Shown: in pieces, positions 1-8,780 of the stretch
Numbering within the stretch: position 1 is the first letter of the stretch
Layout: each line of letters starts with the position of its first letter
Origin: Sorex araneus
Taxonomy: Eukaryota; Chordata; Mammalia; Eulipotyphla; Soricidae
DNA length: 64,000 bases
Assembly: GCF_027595985.1 (NCBI RefSeq)
Contig: NC_073302.1
Span: forward strand, 217,929,354-217,993,353
Direction of reading: 5' to 3'
The notes under the pieces: generated by a model
Told to the model about the DNA's origin: nothing
Databases searched by the model: none
Seen by the model: only the letters and a program-made list of their open reading frames with translations
Position numbers and translations under genes: made by a program

Positions 1-5
1 TTATA

Positions 6-101
6 GTTCTAGAGACGCAGGGGTCCAAGCTGTACAGGCGGCTGCACGTCCTCGAGTTTGCCTATACCTACATTTGGGTGTTGCTGCCCATCCCCTACAG
101 G
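6..101 (+). pseudogene. PAQR5: PAQR5-like exon (transmembrane segment), copy A
   Basis: The exon is open in the frame containing 'FAYTYIWVLLPIPYR', close to the 'LAFAYPYIWDSLPIFYR' stretch I recall from PAQR5 (membrane progestin receptor gamma). PAQR proteins are seven-helix membrane proteins of the progestin/adipoQ receptor family that bind steroids at the cell surface. An acceptor-like 'tatag' precedes the exon, and 'AGG|gtaagg' at 101/102 is a strong donor. Two further exons follow at 2,070 and 5,100 on the same strand, so this is the 3' part of a gene. This exon has no break, but the gene is disrupted downstream. Choosing PAQR5 over another class II PAQR is inference. Confidence 0.6.
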
Positions 102-1529
102 GTAAGGTCCCTGGGGGTCCAAACACCATGCAGGTCCCTGGGAACACCCACAAGAAGCCCACTGCTTCTCTCCGAGGGACTCGCAGAGTAATCAGCGAGT
201 GATATGAAGACACAGGCTCTGAGCACCCATTGGGGACAGATCAGGGGTTGGCGCTGAGGGGAGCTCAGGAGCAATCCGGGAGGACTGGGGAGGGGAATTA
301 GCCTGAGACTTAGTAGAGTGACTAAGAGAGCTACAGGGTCGGGGTCACGACACCCATCATCAGGTTGTGACCAGATATATGAGATGAAGTGCTGGCTGGT
401 GGCAAAGGGGGAATGTCTGGAGGCAGACCTTTGGCAGAGGGAAACAAAGCAGCAAATATAGTCATTTAGTAGAATAATTGATATTTACTAGAGTAATTTA
501 GTAAATATAGAGAGGTTTTATATAAAGAAGATCTGTCCGGTGAGGATATGCGGGTGACTCCAGAGTGTACCCAGGACAGAGGGGTTCGAGCAAGGAAGGC
601 CAGCAGGGTCCCAGGGGTCTGACTACAGCCCTTGGCCAGAGGCAGTGCTCCTAGCTGCTTCTCACCTCGAAATGAGGTTCACCTCCCCGTGTCACAGCAG
701 CAGAGAGGGACTCAGCCCCTGAGCCTGTGAGTGTGGCAGGGGGTCAGCTGCAGGCCCCCAGAGGAGGGAGGGGGAAGGACAGGCTCTGTGCTCTGCCCGC
801 CTGGGACGGGGCACGGATTGGGGGTGCACTCAATCCCCCGAGGCCCCCACTCCTTCCTGGAGAACATGGGCCTTGCCCGGGAAACCACAGCCAAACCCGT
901 CCCAGGTGTTTTGTCCCAGGTTCTGTGTTTCTGGCTCAGCACTGGGGGTGCCGGGGGCTAGGGCTGGGCAGTGGGGAGGGAGATAGAGCCCCCGGAACCC
1001 TGAGGATGGGCAGGCAGGCAGAGAACTCAGCACCTCCCACACCTCAGTGCTCGGCGAAGCCATCTGAAGGGGGAGTGTGATGGTGGAGGCCGGGATAATG
1101 CCCACAGGCGCGGTGGCTGCCTCATGTCCCAAAGAACTCCACTTGGCTCCTACATAATAATTCTCTCCGATGACTCAGAGGTTTAATTAGGAACATCGGC
1201 TGCATGCTTAGATGGTGAACAGACTACTTGATACCAGATTTACTTTCCCCTGTTCTTTCTTTGAGTCTGGGGATTTGTTTGTGTTTGGGATGGGATGGAG
1301 GGCATCACACCCAGTGATCCTCAAGGTCCACTCCTATTTCTGTGCTCAGGGATCACTCTTGATGGTTTTTAGGGGACCGGGCATCTATGCAGGGCATAGA
1401 CTCAGCCTGAGCTGTCTCCAGGTGTGCATTTTATCCTCAGATAAAAAAGAATGGCAACTAATAGGATTTTTCTATTTTCTTTTGTTTTCTTATGTTACTA
1501 CTTTGACTGTTGTGAAAAATCAGTTCGAA

Positions 1530-1900
1530 TCATTATGCTCAGAAAGAGGAGTGAGAGCAAGAGTAAGAGTGTGAGCAAGTGAGGGAGAGAGAGAGAGAAG
1601 AGTGAGTGAGAGAGATTGAGGAGAGTGAGAGGAGAGAGAGAGAGCAAGGGAGACAGTGAGGAGAGTAAGTGTGAGAGAGGGAGAGGGAGGGAGAGAGTGA
1701 TGAGAGTGAGAGTGAGAGAGAAGTGCCTGCCACGGACATGGGGGCTGGCTGGGGTGCTGAGGGGTGAGAGAGGTGGGGGTGGTGGGAGGGAAACTGGGGA
1801 CACTGGTGGTGGAGAATGTACACTGGTGAAGGGACGGGCGTTGGAACAGTAGAACTGAAACCCAATCACAAAACAACTTTGTAACTATGTATGAAGAAAT
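1530..1900 (+). mobile_element. GA-rich retroelement 3' end, copy A
   Basis: A GA-rich run (about 1,530-1,720) is followed by a body with 'gtgcctgcca', 'ggacactggtggtggagaatgtacactggtg' type sequence (about 1,800-1,835) and a tail 'caatcacaaaac...gtaactatgta'. The same arrangement occurs at 37,510-37,940 (copy B) and about 60,240-60,535, and its end resembles the L1 3' UTR family seen at 23,500-23,757. The long overlapping open frames on both strands here are low-complexity artefacts. Confidence 0.55.
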
Positions 1901-2069
1901 TAATGAAGAGCCCCCAGCTCTCCGAGCACCTGGGGAAATTTACACACCTTTGCCTTGGGCCTCCGTTGGTCAGGGCAGGCTGGGATCTGCTCAGTGTCCT
2001 TGGTGCAGTCCAAGCAGGACGCGGAACAAGGACCCTCTCCAGACCTGACATGTCCTTCCATGCCTGCAG

Positions 2070-2489
2070 CTCTTCCTGCTCCCAGGGGATAGTGCCACCT
2101 TGTACCTGAGCGAAGCCACCTTCTACCACAAGAAGCACATGGCCATGACCCTCCTGGCCTCTTTCTTTTTTTATTTTTAATTTTTTATTACTGAATCACC
2201 ATGACATACAGTTACAGACTTACAAACTTTCGTGCTTGCGTTTCAGTCACACAATGTTCAAGTACCCATCTCTCACCAGTGCCCATTTTCCACCACCAAT
2301 GGTCCCAGTATCCCTCCCCCACTCCCACCCCATCCCCCCCACCCCACCTCTGTGGCAGGGTGTTCCCTTTGCTCTCTCTCTCCTTTTGGGTGTTGTGCTT
2401 TGCAGTAGAGGTATTAAGTGACTTGGCCTCTTTCTTCTACTCCGCACACCTGCCCAAGCATCTGGCTCCCGGATGCTTTGACTACATCG
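2070..2489 (+). pseudogene. PAQR5: PAQR5-like exon split by an L1 tail, copy A
   Basis: After acceptor 'ccatgcctgcag' the frame reads LFLLPGDSAT...HKKHMAMTLLASF (2,070-2,167), then stops being PAQR-like. Coding resumes at 2,424 with YSAHLPKHLAPGCFDYI. Together these match the PAQR5 loop/helix region with the conserved SAHLPERxxPGxFDYxG motif. The interruption is a 256-bp antisense L1 tail flanked by a 13-bp target duplication (tggcctctttctt at 2,155-2,167 and 2,424-2,436). After TACATCG at 2,489, where the donor should begin with GT, the sequence is 'aagctg', so the donor is lost. Copy B has both defects, so both predate the duplication. Confidence 0.7.
2168..2423 (-). mobile_element. 5'-truncated L1 3' UTR inserted in the PAQR5-like exon
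   Basis: A T-rich start (poly-A of a minus-strand element) is followed by 'gaatcaccatgacatacagttacag' and the 'caccaccaatggtcccag' region shared with other L1 tails here (9,297; 32,625). It is flanked by perfect 13-bp duplications of the exon sequence. It is also present at 38,206-38,463. Confidence 0.85.
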
Positions 2490-3376
2490 AAGCTGTCCCC
2501 ACTTCCCGGGGTTCAGGTCACACGTGGGCTGTGACACAAGCAGGTGCAAAAGGCTGGCAGGGGCAGGGCGAGAAGCACCTTGACCGGAATTTCTCTAGGT
2601 ACCGGCCAATGGGCATAAAATTGGAAGTCCAGGTAGGATGGGAGAGGATGGAGAGCAAGTCGGTGGGTTTAACGGTAGTCCTGGGCCTGTCTATGGCTCC
2701 CTCACCTGCAAAAATCCCAGGACGGAAAAACACTGAGGACAGCCCCTGAGAGGAAGAGGGAAGTCGGATTTGCGCTGGTCTCAGGGCAGCCCGGCAGCGG
2801 CTGTCCCAGGGACAGTCTCTGTCTCCTTCTGGTGGGAGCAGCTGCAGTCACAGGAGAGCCTGTGGCTCCCAGGCCCAGGCAGACACTGCGAGGCATGGGG
2901 GTCCCAGGGAGGAGGCGAACACGCCCCAGGTGGTTAGGGGTGCTCTGCAGCCCGGCCCCCGCTGAGCTGTGTGTGTCTCCAGAGCCAAGCCTGAGCTCTG
3001 GTTAGAGGTAGGGGAGGCCTGGAACTTGCCCTCCACCCTGCACCCCAGCGGCTGGCCAGAGGAAGCCTTAGACCACACAATGCAGGAGCTCTCAGACAGG
3101 AGTGCGGGTTGGGGCATGGGGCAGGGTCGGGAGAGGGGTGGGGGAGATATAGGGAGAGGAATTTTGTCTTCCTGGAGCCTGTTTTGGGGTTTGGGATATT
3201 TGTGGGTTTTTTTTAAATGTTAGAAATTTATCTTCTATTCTCTCCCCCTTCAACGAGTGGATTATGAAGAGCAAAATCCTGAGGGGGCAGATTCCCATAA
3301 GGGAGGCAGATGAGAAAGACAGGGTATTAGGGGGTGGTTTTGTCACCTCTCTGGATTCCTGGGAGCGTTTTTATTT

Positions 3377-4041
3377 TATTTTTTTTTTAAATTTTATTTT
3401 ATTGAATCACCATGTGGAAAATTACAATGCTTTCAGGCATTGAAAAAACCATCCCTTCACCAGTGCCCATATCCCACCACCGAAGACAAAAAAAAAAAAA
3501 CAAAACCAGAGTACACCTCCCATCCCGCCCACCCCAACACCCCCCCCCGCCTTGTAACTGATAAATTTCACTTTACTTTCTATTTACTTTGGTTACATTC
3601 AATATTTCAACACAAACCTCACCATTATTATTAGGAGCACCCCACTAGAGTCAGACCTGTTGTGAAGAGGTCTGACTCTAGTGGGGTCTGACATCTCGGC
3701 AGCGGTGGGAGGGGCCGGTGCCTCCCACCTTCCCAAGAGCACCCTCGTGCCCTTTTGCTGCAGTTTTTGTCGTAAAATCCCATCTGTGGTCGTCATAATA
3801 TGGCCTCCCCCACGCCCTTCATCCCCGGGAAGGGACAGGCGAGAGAGAGAAACACCTTTCCCCTCCCGGGCGGGCATGGAATCGCAGCTTAGTTCTCTGG
3901 CTGGAAACAATCTGCAAGAGCAGTCCATGTTGTAGTTGGTTCTGCTGGGTCTGGATTCACACGGGTGCAGCTGCGGAGGAGCCGCACACGCATGCGGCCC
4001 CTGGGGTCACATCTCTGCAGCGGTGGGAGGGGGCGGTGCCA
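3377..4041 (-). mobile_element. 665-bp composite retroelement, copy A only
   Basis: The insertion is flanked by a 16-bp target duplication (gggagcgtttttattt at 3,361-3,376 and 4,042-4,057). Copy B has the uninterrupted site near 39,415-39,432. The left end is T-rich and resembles the L1 tail ('attgaatcaccatg', 'cccttcaccagtgcccat'). From about 3,630 on, the body is unlike L1, GC-rich, and carries a perfect 19-bp inverted repeat. A block 'gcagcggtgggaggg' occurs twice (about 3,699 and 4,017). It was mobilised by L1 machinery, judging by tail and TSD; its class is unknown to me. Confidence 0.8.
3640..3686. repeat. Perfect 19-bp inverted repeat with 9-nt loop
   Basis: Left arm ccccactagagtcagacct (3,640-3,658) and right arm aggtctgactctagtgggg (3,668-3,686) are exact reverse complements around gttgtgaag. 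It lies inside the copy-A-only composite retroelement, near the switch from L1-like tail to GC-rich body. Confidence 0.95.
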
Positions 4042-4261
4042 GGGAGCGTTTTTATTTACTCAACTCTATTCCATGCTCTTGAACCCAAGACCCAGAATAG
4101 AAAACAGTCCTGTGGCGAGGGAGGCTTTGCCCGAGAGCTATCAATTAGAGATTATTCAAAAGGGGTTTAGGGAGTTCTCTGTCCTTTAAAGAACAAACAC
4201 TGCTAAAATCTGGTTGGAACCATAAAACTCCCTTTTCCCAAGAAAATGAGTCTATTTTTTT

Positions 4262-4735
4262 ACCTCAAAGGGGCCTGAGAGATAGTAGAGGAGGTGAGGG
4301 CACAGTGGCTCAAAGATGGTTTGAACCCTAGCCACACTTATGGTTTCCTGTCTCCTTCCTTCCTTCCTTCCTTCCTTCCTTCCTTCCTTCCTTCCTTCCT
4401 TCCTTCCTTCCTTCCTTCCTTCCTTCCTTCCTTCCTTCCTTCCTTCCTTCCTTCCTCCCTTCCTCCCTTCCTTCCTCCCTTCCTTCCTTCCTTCCTTCCT
4501 CCCTCCCTCCCTCCCTCCCTCCCTTCCTCCCTTCCTTCTTTCCTTCCTTCCTTCCTTCCTTCCTTCCTTCCTTCCTTCCTTCCTTCCTTCCTTCCTTCCT
4601 TCCTTCCTTCCTTCCTTCCTTCCTTCCTTCCTTCCTTCCTTCCTTCCTTCCTTCCTTCCTTCCTTCTTATTGTGACCCCTAGCACAGGGCCAGGAGTAAG
4701 CTCTGAGTGCCTCTAGGTATGACAGTCCCCAGCCC
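4262..4735 (+). mobile_element. SINE split by a huge TTCC microsatellite, copy A
   Basis: A SINE head ('ggggcctgagagatagtagaggaggtgagg...gtttgaaccc') runs to about 4,345. The SINE continues after the microsatellite with 'tgacccctagcacagggccaggagtaagc' (4,670-4,710). Copy B has the same split SINE at 39,605-39,905, with a second partial repeat of its 3' end. Confidence 0.75.
4353..4666. repeat. (TTCC)n microsatellite, about 314 bp
   Basis: Near-continuous TTCC units with short CCCT/CCTC interruptions in the middle (about 4,450-4,530). The copy B counterpart (39,688-39,809) is only about 120 bp and almost uninterrupted, a length change of about 190 bp since duplication. Predicted long proteins over it (PSFLPSFL repeats) are artefacts. 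Confidence 0.95.
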
Positions 4736-5099
4736 CCAGCAGAAAAAGAAGCCTCTTGTAAGAAAGGTGCTTAGTTGTGCACATGTCATGACAGACCAGA
4801 ACAGTCATCAGAGCTGCCCTGCCAGAAACTGTTGGTCCCCATTTCTACTCCTGCCCCAAAGATTCCTCCATATATGCTCTCTCTCCCCCTCCCTTCCTCC
4901 CTCCCTCCCTCCCCTTCCCCCTTCCTCTCCCCTCTATCATCTCTCCCTCCCTCCCCCCACCTCTGGATTTGCCTTTTAAGGCCCTTACCCCCAGTGGACT
5001 CAGTGTGGTTCCTGCATGCGGCTACTCTCCTGTGTAGCAGTCCCGCCACCACAGGCATCTGGTGCCTATGTGGGTGGCTGTTGGGTGTGTGTGCTGCAG

Positions 5100-5341
5100 G
5101 GAATAGTCACCAGCTGTTCCACGTGTACATGGTCATGGCCACACATCTGCAGATGGAAGCCATCACTCTGGACATGAATCTGAGGAAGGAATGTCTCCTG
5201 ATCATCTCCAAACCTTTGTATTTGGCTCAGCTCATTGGAGCCATCCTCCTGAATCTCCTCTTCAGCCTCAGCAACATCATCTGCTTCTCTGCTGCTCTGA
5301 ATCAAGTTCCTGAGCCTGAAGGACACCAAACAGAACTATGA
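5100..5341 (+). pseudogene. PAQR5: PAQR5-like last exon, open in copy A
   Basis: Acceptor 'gtgtgctgcag' precedes an open frame of 80 codons starting GNSHQLFHVYMVMATHLQMEA and ending VPEPEGHQTEL before a TGA-type end at 5,341. The HQLFH...ATHxQMEA block and the hydrophobic 'IGAILLNLLFSLSNIICFSA' helix match the C-terminal part of PAQR5, whose conserved histidines help form the family's metal site. The exon phase (two bases completing a split glycine codon) fits the FDYI-G junction of the preceding exon. This exon is intact, but the preceding one carries an L1 and lacks its donor, so the locus cannot encode a normal receptor. Confidence 0.7.
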
Positions 5342-5730
5342 CTCTGACCATCACTGGTGTGTGCCAGACAGCGACTTTCATATACAGCCCACAAAGCATC
5401 GTGGACCCGCAACCTGGTGCCAGTGCCCGTGGCCTGGCAGGAACACATCGGTGTCTTGGTATTTTCAGGTGGGTTTGTGTCCAAAAACTGGGGGAGTTTC
5501 TGTAGATGTGCACTGATCCTGTGAGTGTGGTTTTATAAAAGGGTAGCACAGGTTCAGGAGAGTCATTATTTAGGATAATCATGAATACTTCAAGAAGGTT
5601 TTCAGTTGATTTCAAATAAGGATTCTGATTCCATTTAAACCTTCAGAGTTTGACTACTGAACACTTGGATTAAGCTTCATGGGTAGGATTCGTCAGCCAG
5701 CATTGTTCTTCTTTGAAAGTGAACTTTTTA

Positions 5731-5910
5731 GGGCCGGAGAAATAGTACAAAGGTGAAGGCACTTGCCTTGTACGCAACTGCCCTGGATTTGATTTCCAGC
5801 ATCCCATATGGTCCACCGAGGTCATCAGGAGTGACCTCTGAGGACAGAGCAGGAGTAAACCCTGAGCACTGTCAGGTGTGCTCTAAAATCCAAAAAAAGA
5901 AAGAAAGAAA
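5731..5910 (+). mobile_element. tRNA-derived shrew SINE, copy A
   Basis: Starts 'gggccggagaaatagtacaaagg' and has the 'catcccatatggtcc' body and a tail of (gaaa) units. The LTR at 5,911 begins immediately after its A-rich tail. The same junction is seen in copy B (40,896-41,074). Confidence 0.85.
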
Positions 5911-6237
5911 TGTTGTAGTAAGGTTTGGTTAAACAGTCTGAGGCATTAAGATATGCACACGAACAAAATACTTTTTGGAGGATCACAAAACTGTCTCTGG
6001 TGTTGTGCTGGGCCCCAGAGCAATCTGTTCAGCCCCCTTTTATTAACTAGCTTGATGTTCTAACCAATGATATTCAGCCACATAGGCAGACTATGCAAAT
6101 TAATTTAGTCAATGGAAACAGTATCAAAGTCAGTTACATAACCCAAAGCATAGTCAGTTAAAGTAAAAGTAACAGAAAAACAATTTTAAAATCCAAGTCT
6201 AACTAGGCCTGAGATTGTGAGATGTTGTACACCAACA
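5911..6237 (-). mobile_element. Solo ERV-K-like LTR
   Basis: The 327-bp segment begins TGTTG and ends CCAACA and is clearly the same sequence as both LTRs of the copy B provirus (41,075-41,401 and 48,679-49,004). The flanks (SINE tail on the left, 'gacaacaggtggggagc' on the right) match the provirus flanks in copy B, so this is the same integration reduced to one LTR. On the minus strand it has an AATAAA signal (reverse of 'cttttatta' near 6,038-6,046). No clear target duplication is visible. Confidence 0.9.
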
Positions 6238-6244
6238 TGACAAC

Positions 6245-6395
6245 AGGTGGGGAGCTTGCCATGCATGTGACCAACCCAGCATTGATATCCCCAGCACACT
6301 CCAGATGATGCCCGGAGCACTGCCATTCTCTCAGAGCAGAGCCAGGCATAAGCCCTGAACACTGCTGGTTGTGGGTCTTATTCCCCCAATCCAAC
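6245..6395 (+). mobile_element. Degenerate SINE fragment, copy A
   Basis: Recognisable by 'gagcttgccatgcatgtgaccaacccagcattgatatcc' and 'gcagagccaggcataagccctgaacac'. Counterpart at 49,012-49,130. Confidence 0.6.
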
Positions 6396-6519
6396 TCCTG
6401 GTCCCAAAAGTTTACAAATCAGATGTCCAACAATATGTGCTTGACAGATTGGTAGGATGCATCAGATTGCAGTGTGGCCGGAGACAGACTACATCAAATA
6501 CTGATTTTTAATTATAGCC

Positions 6520-6650
6520 ATACCCAGCAATGCTCAGGGCTTACATCTTGCTCTGCCCTCAGAAATTCCTTCTAGTGGTGCTTGGGGCACAAAAGGATGC
6601 TGAGGAACGAAGCTGGGTTGACCACGTGCAAGGTAACAACAGCCTTACGT
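6520..6650 (-). mobile_element. SINE fragment, minus orientation, copy A
   Basis: Reads 'catacccagcaatgctcagggcttac...ctcagaaattcc' as the reverse complement of the SINE. Counterpart at 49,250-49,375. Confidence 0.65.
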
Positions 6651-6969
6651 TTAATGATAGTAAAATTTCTTTGTGAACACTATTCCTTTGTTTCTATTAC
6701 AGGAAGATAAATGAAATGTTTTGGTGGTTCTTAATTCTCACATGTATCTTAATCACCCAGCAACTTACCAACTCATTGTTCCCTGGGCTTTATTTTTCTT
6801 TTGGCTCCTAGATGTTGTTGGCGCGGAAAATAAGGATTTGGACCTGAAACTTCTCCCACATGCATTGTAGCCTATTGAGCTTTCTCTCTGGCCTCCAACT
6901 TGGGGTTTTCAGCTGAGAAAGGCTATTAGAAGTAGATCATAGAAAAATGACCCTGTATCCTAAAGAATG

Positions 6970-7150
6970 AATCTGAAGGAGGAGTCAGAGCAATTGTATA
7001 CAGTAGTGGAGTGCTTGCTTGGCATGCAACAGACCTGGGGTTGATCTCTTGCACAACATATGGTTCCCCAATCCAATTAGGGGATGATCCCTGAGTTCAC
7101 AACTAAGTGGTAGCCTTGAGCCCTTCTAGGGATGTCCCAGAAAAGAAAAA
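6970..7150 (+). mobile_element. Degenerate SINE, copy A
   Basis: Contains 'agcaattgtatacagtag', 'gcttgcttggcatgcaacagacctgggg' and 'catatggttcccc'. Counterpart at 49,850-50,020. Confidence 0.6.
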
Positions 7151-7454
7151 AAATAAAGAATGAATGAGTGAAGCAAGTCTTGAAGCAGAACTAACCCAGG
7201 GATGCTTTGACTCCTAACCTAAGCTCTGTTTCAGTGTGGTGTGTGAGACAAAACAAGCAGAGAAAAAGTAGAATTACACTGACAGGATGCAAGACAGGGG
7301 CAAGTCAGCAGCACATCTCTGAGTACAACTGTGACAATAGTTGTCAACATTTGGATAGATGCTGAGAAGACCAGAAATATTTTAATGACGTCTTTATTTC
7401 AGAGATTTTCATTCTTCATCAGACTTTGCAGCTGTTGAAATATTTTCTCTATAG

Positions 7455-7594
7455 CTATTGCAGCTCAGGTGATCATGGATAGTGAGGAGGAAGACAAGGA
7501 AGGTCAAGACTCTGCAGAAGTAATTCTAACAAAACCTTTACCCTTACCCACAGAGGAGGAATTGCAGGGTACAGCCAGCTTGAAGTCAGCCGCA
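7455..7594 (+). pseudogene. Candidate acidic exon, possibly tubby-like gene, copy A
   Basis: After acceptor 'ttctctatag' the frame reads ...MDSEEEDKEGQDSAEVIL and stays open to a 'GCA|gtacgt' donor at 7,594/7,595. The composition (acidic linker) would fit the variable region before a tubby domain, and the next candidate exon (7,982) is tubby-like, so the two may come from one TULP gene; that link is inference. The copy B counterpart (50,324-50,465) has an extra G within 'cacggggagg' that shifts the frame. Only copy A is open. Confidence 0.4.
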
Positions 7595-7981
7595 GTACGT
7601 AGATCACAAACGTTTCTGGTAAAGTCAGAAGTTCAGTACTGTGGTCACTGGGAACCAAGGGGACTGTCTCTCAGAGAGCTTCAGTGTTTCAATGCCATTA
7701 GTCACTCTGGTCCACCTTCCTAAGGCTTGAGCTCAAATCGAGGCTCCAGAGCCACAATCCCTCTTCTTTCTTTTGTCTCCAACTGACATGAATCCACTTC
7801 TCATCTCTCATCATTCATTCACCACCGTCTCACACCTCTTAGTATTTCCTGGAAATACCATGCCTGGAATATGAAAGCTTGGCAGCAACCCAGACCATTA
7901 TTTTCCTGGTGAAGTGTTTCTTAAAGATTTTGAGGTTGTCTTTTCAATGCCCCATATGCTCATGGATGGTGCTCCCCTTAG

Positions 7982-8179
7982 GGTTCGACTGAATCCTTCG
8001 AGACAGCCATTCCGGAAGTGAACGCGCCATTGTCATCTCTGAGTAATCTGAAGGACTTTGTTTACCGTCAAGCTCCTCAAAATGTCACTGTGAGATTTAG
8101 GATACTCAGAGGCATTGATGGTCTCTTCCCTAGCTACTTTATATATGTGAAACTGGAGAGAATAAGGCAGAGAATGAGG
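7982..8179 (+). pseudogene. Tubby-domain-like exon, copy A
   Basis: After acceptor 'gctccccttag' the open frame contains LSNLKDFVYRQAPQNVTVRF and later GLFPSYFIYVKLE. This resembles the start of the tubby C-terminal domain, typically 'LEEFVxxPAPQGxTVRCRIxRDxxGLFPxYYxYLE', in TULP proteins, which bind phosphoinositides and work in ciliary trafficking. A possible donor 'gag|gtatga' lies at 8,180. The usual cysteine of VRCR is F, and the DRG-type residues after RD are missing, so this is probably a decayed paralogue. The copy B counterpart (50,854-51,040) is more damaged. Which TULP it derives from cannot be settled here. Confidence 0.5.
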
Positions 8180-8399
8180 AGGTATGACACTGAATTTTCC
8201 TGTTAAATTGGGGGCTCAAAGGGAAGAGTTTTGGGGACTTGAATTGCTAAGGGTTTCATGAAGACCTTCACCTGGGCATTAGACTAGGTCAAGTTGTGGG
8301 CAAAGGGAATATTTGTCCCTGGGCACTGTATTGCTGGAGTCCTTAGGCAGGTAGGCACAATCTTGTTCTCCTGTATAGCCAAAGGAAAATAGTTTTAGG

Positions 8400-8548
8400 G
8401 TCTAGATCAATAGCACAGCAGGTAGGGCCTTTGCCTCACACATGGCCGACCCAAGTTCAAATCCCAGCATTCCATACTATCTTTCGAGCACTGCCAGGAG
8501 TAATTCTTTAGTGCAGAGCCAGGAGTAACCCCTGTGTATTGCTGGAAG
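8400..8548 (+). mobile_element. SINE, copy A
   Basis: Reads 'gatcaatagcacagcaggtagggcc...ccaggagtaattctttagtgcagagccaggagtaacccc'. It is joined directly to 'gaagtttatgatatc'. In copy B the same SINE (51,282-51,424) is followed by about 660 bp of microsatellite and SINE before that sequence. Confidence 0.8.
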
Positions 8549-8780
8549 TTTATGATATCATAATACATTATCTCCATTAACATTACAGATTTACATTGTG
8601 GAGGGGGGGTAGCAACCCAAGGCTCAACCTGTCACATGTTAGTAATCTCTTCTATGAGGCCTTAATGTCTCCAGGGTAAGCTACAACAATCTCCACCCCC
8701 TTTCCTCTAAGGAAAACTTTAGGGATCATTGTTAGCAGAGTATTCATAACAAGCAATACAAAATGATATACGATCTGTCT

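Noticed and set aside
1498-1876. Serine/leucine/proline-rich open frames on the minus strand, and copies at 37,476-37,914
   Set aside because: They are shadows of a GA-rich retroelement tail; three overlapping frames are open at once.
4294-4716. Long repetitive open frames (SFLP or EGRK repeats), also at 39,517-39,958, 47,725-48,689 and 51,386-51,868
   Set aside because: They are translations of TTCC, TTTC and GGAA microsatellites, open in several frames on both strands.
5911-6237. Solo LTR as a proven mosaic of the two proviral LTRs
   Set aside because: It shares some variants with each LTR, but the differences are interleaved and can be explained by private changes; no clear crossover point by eye.
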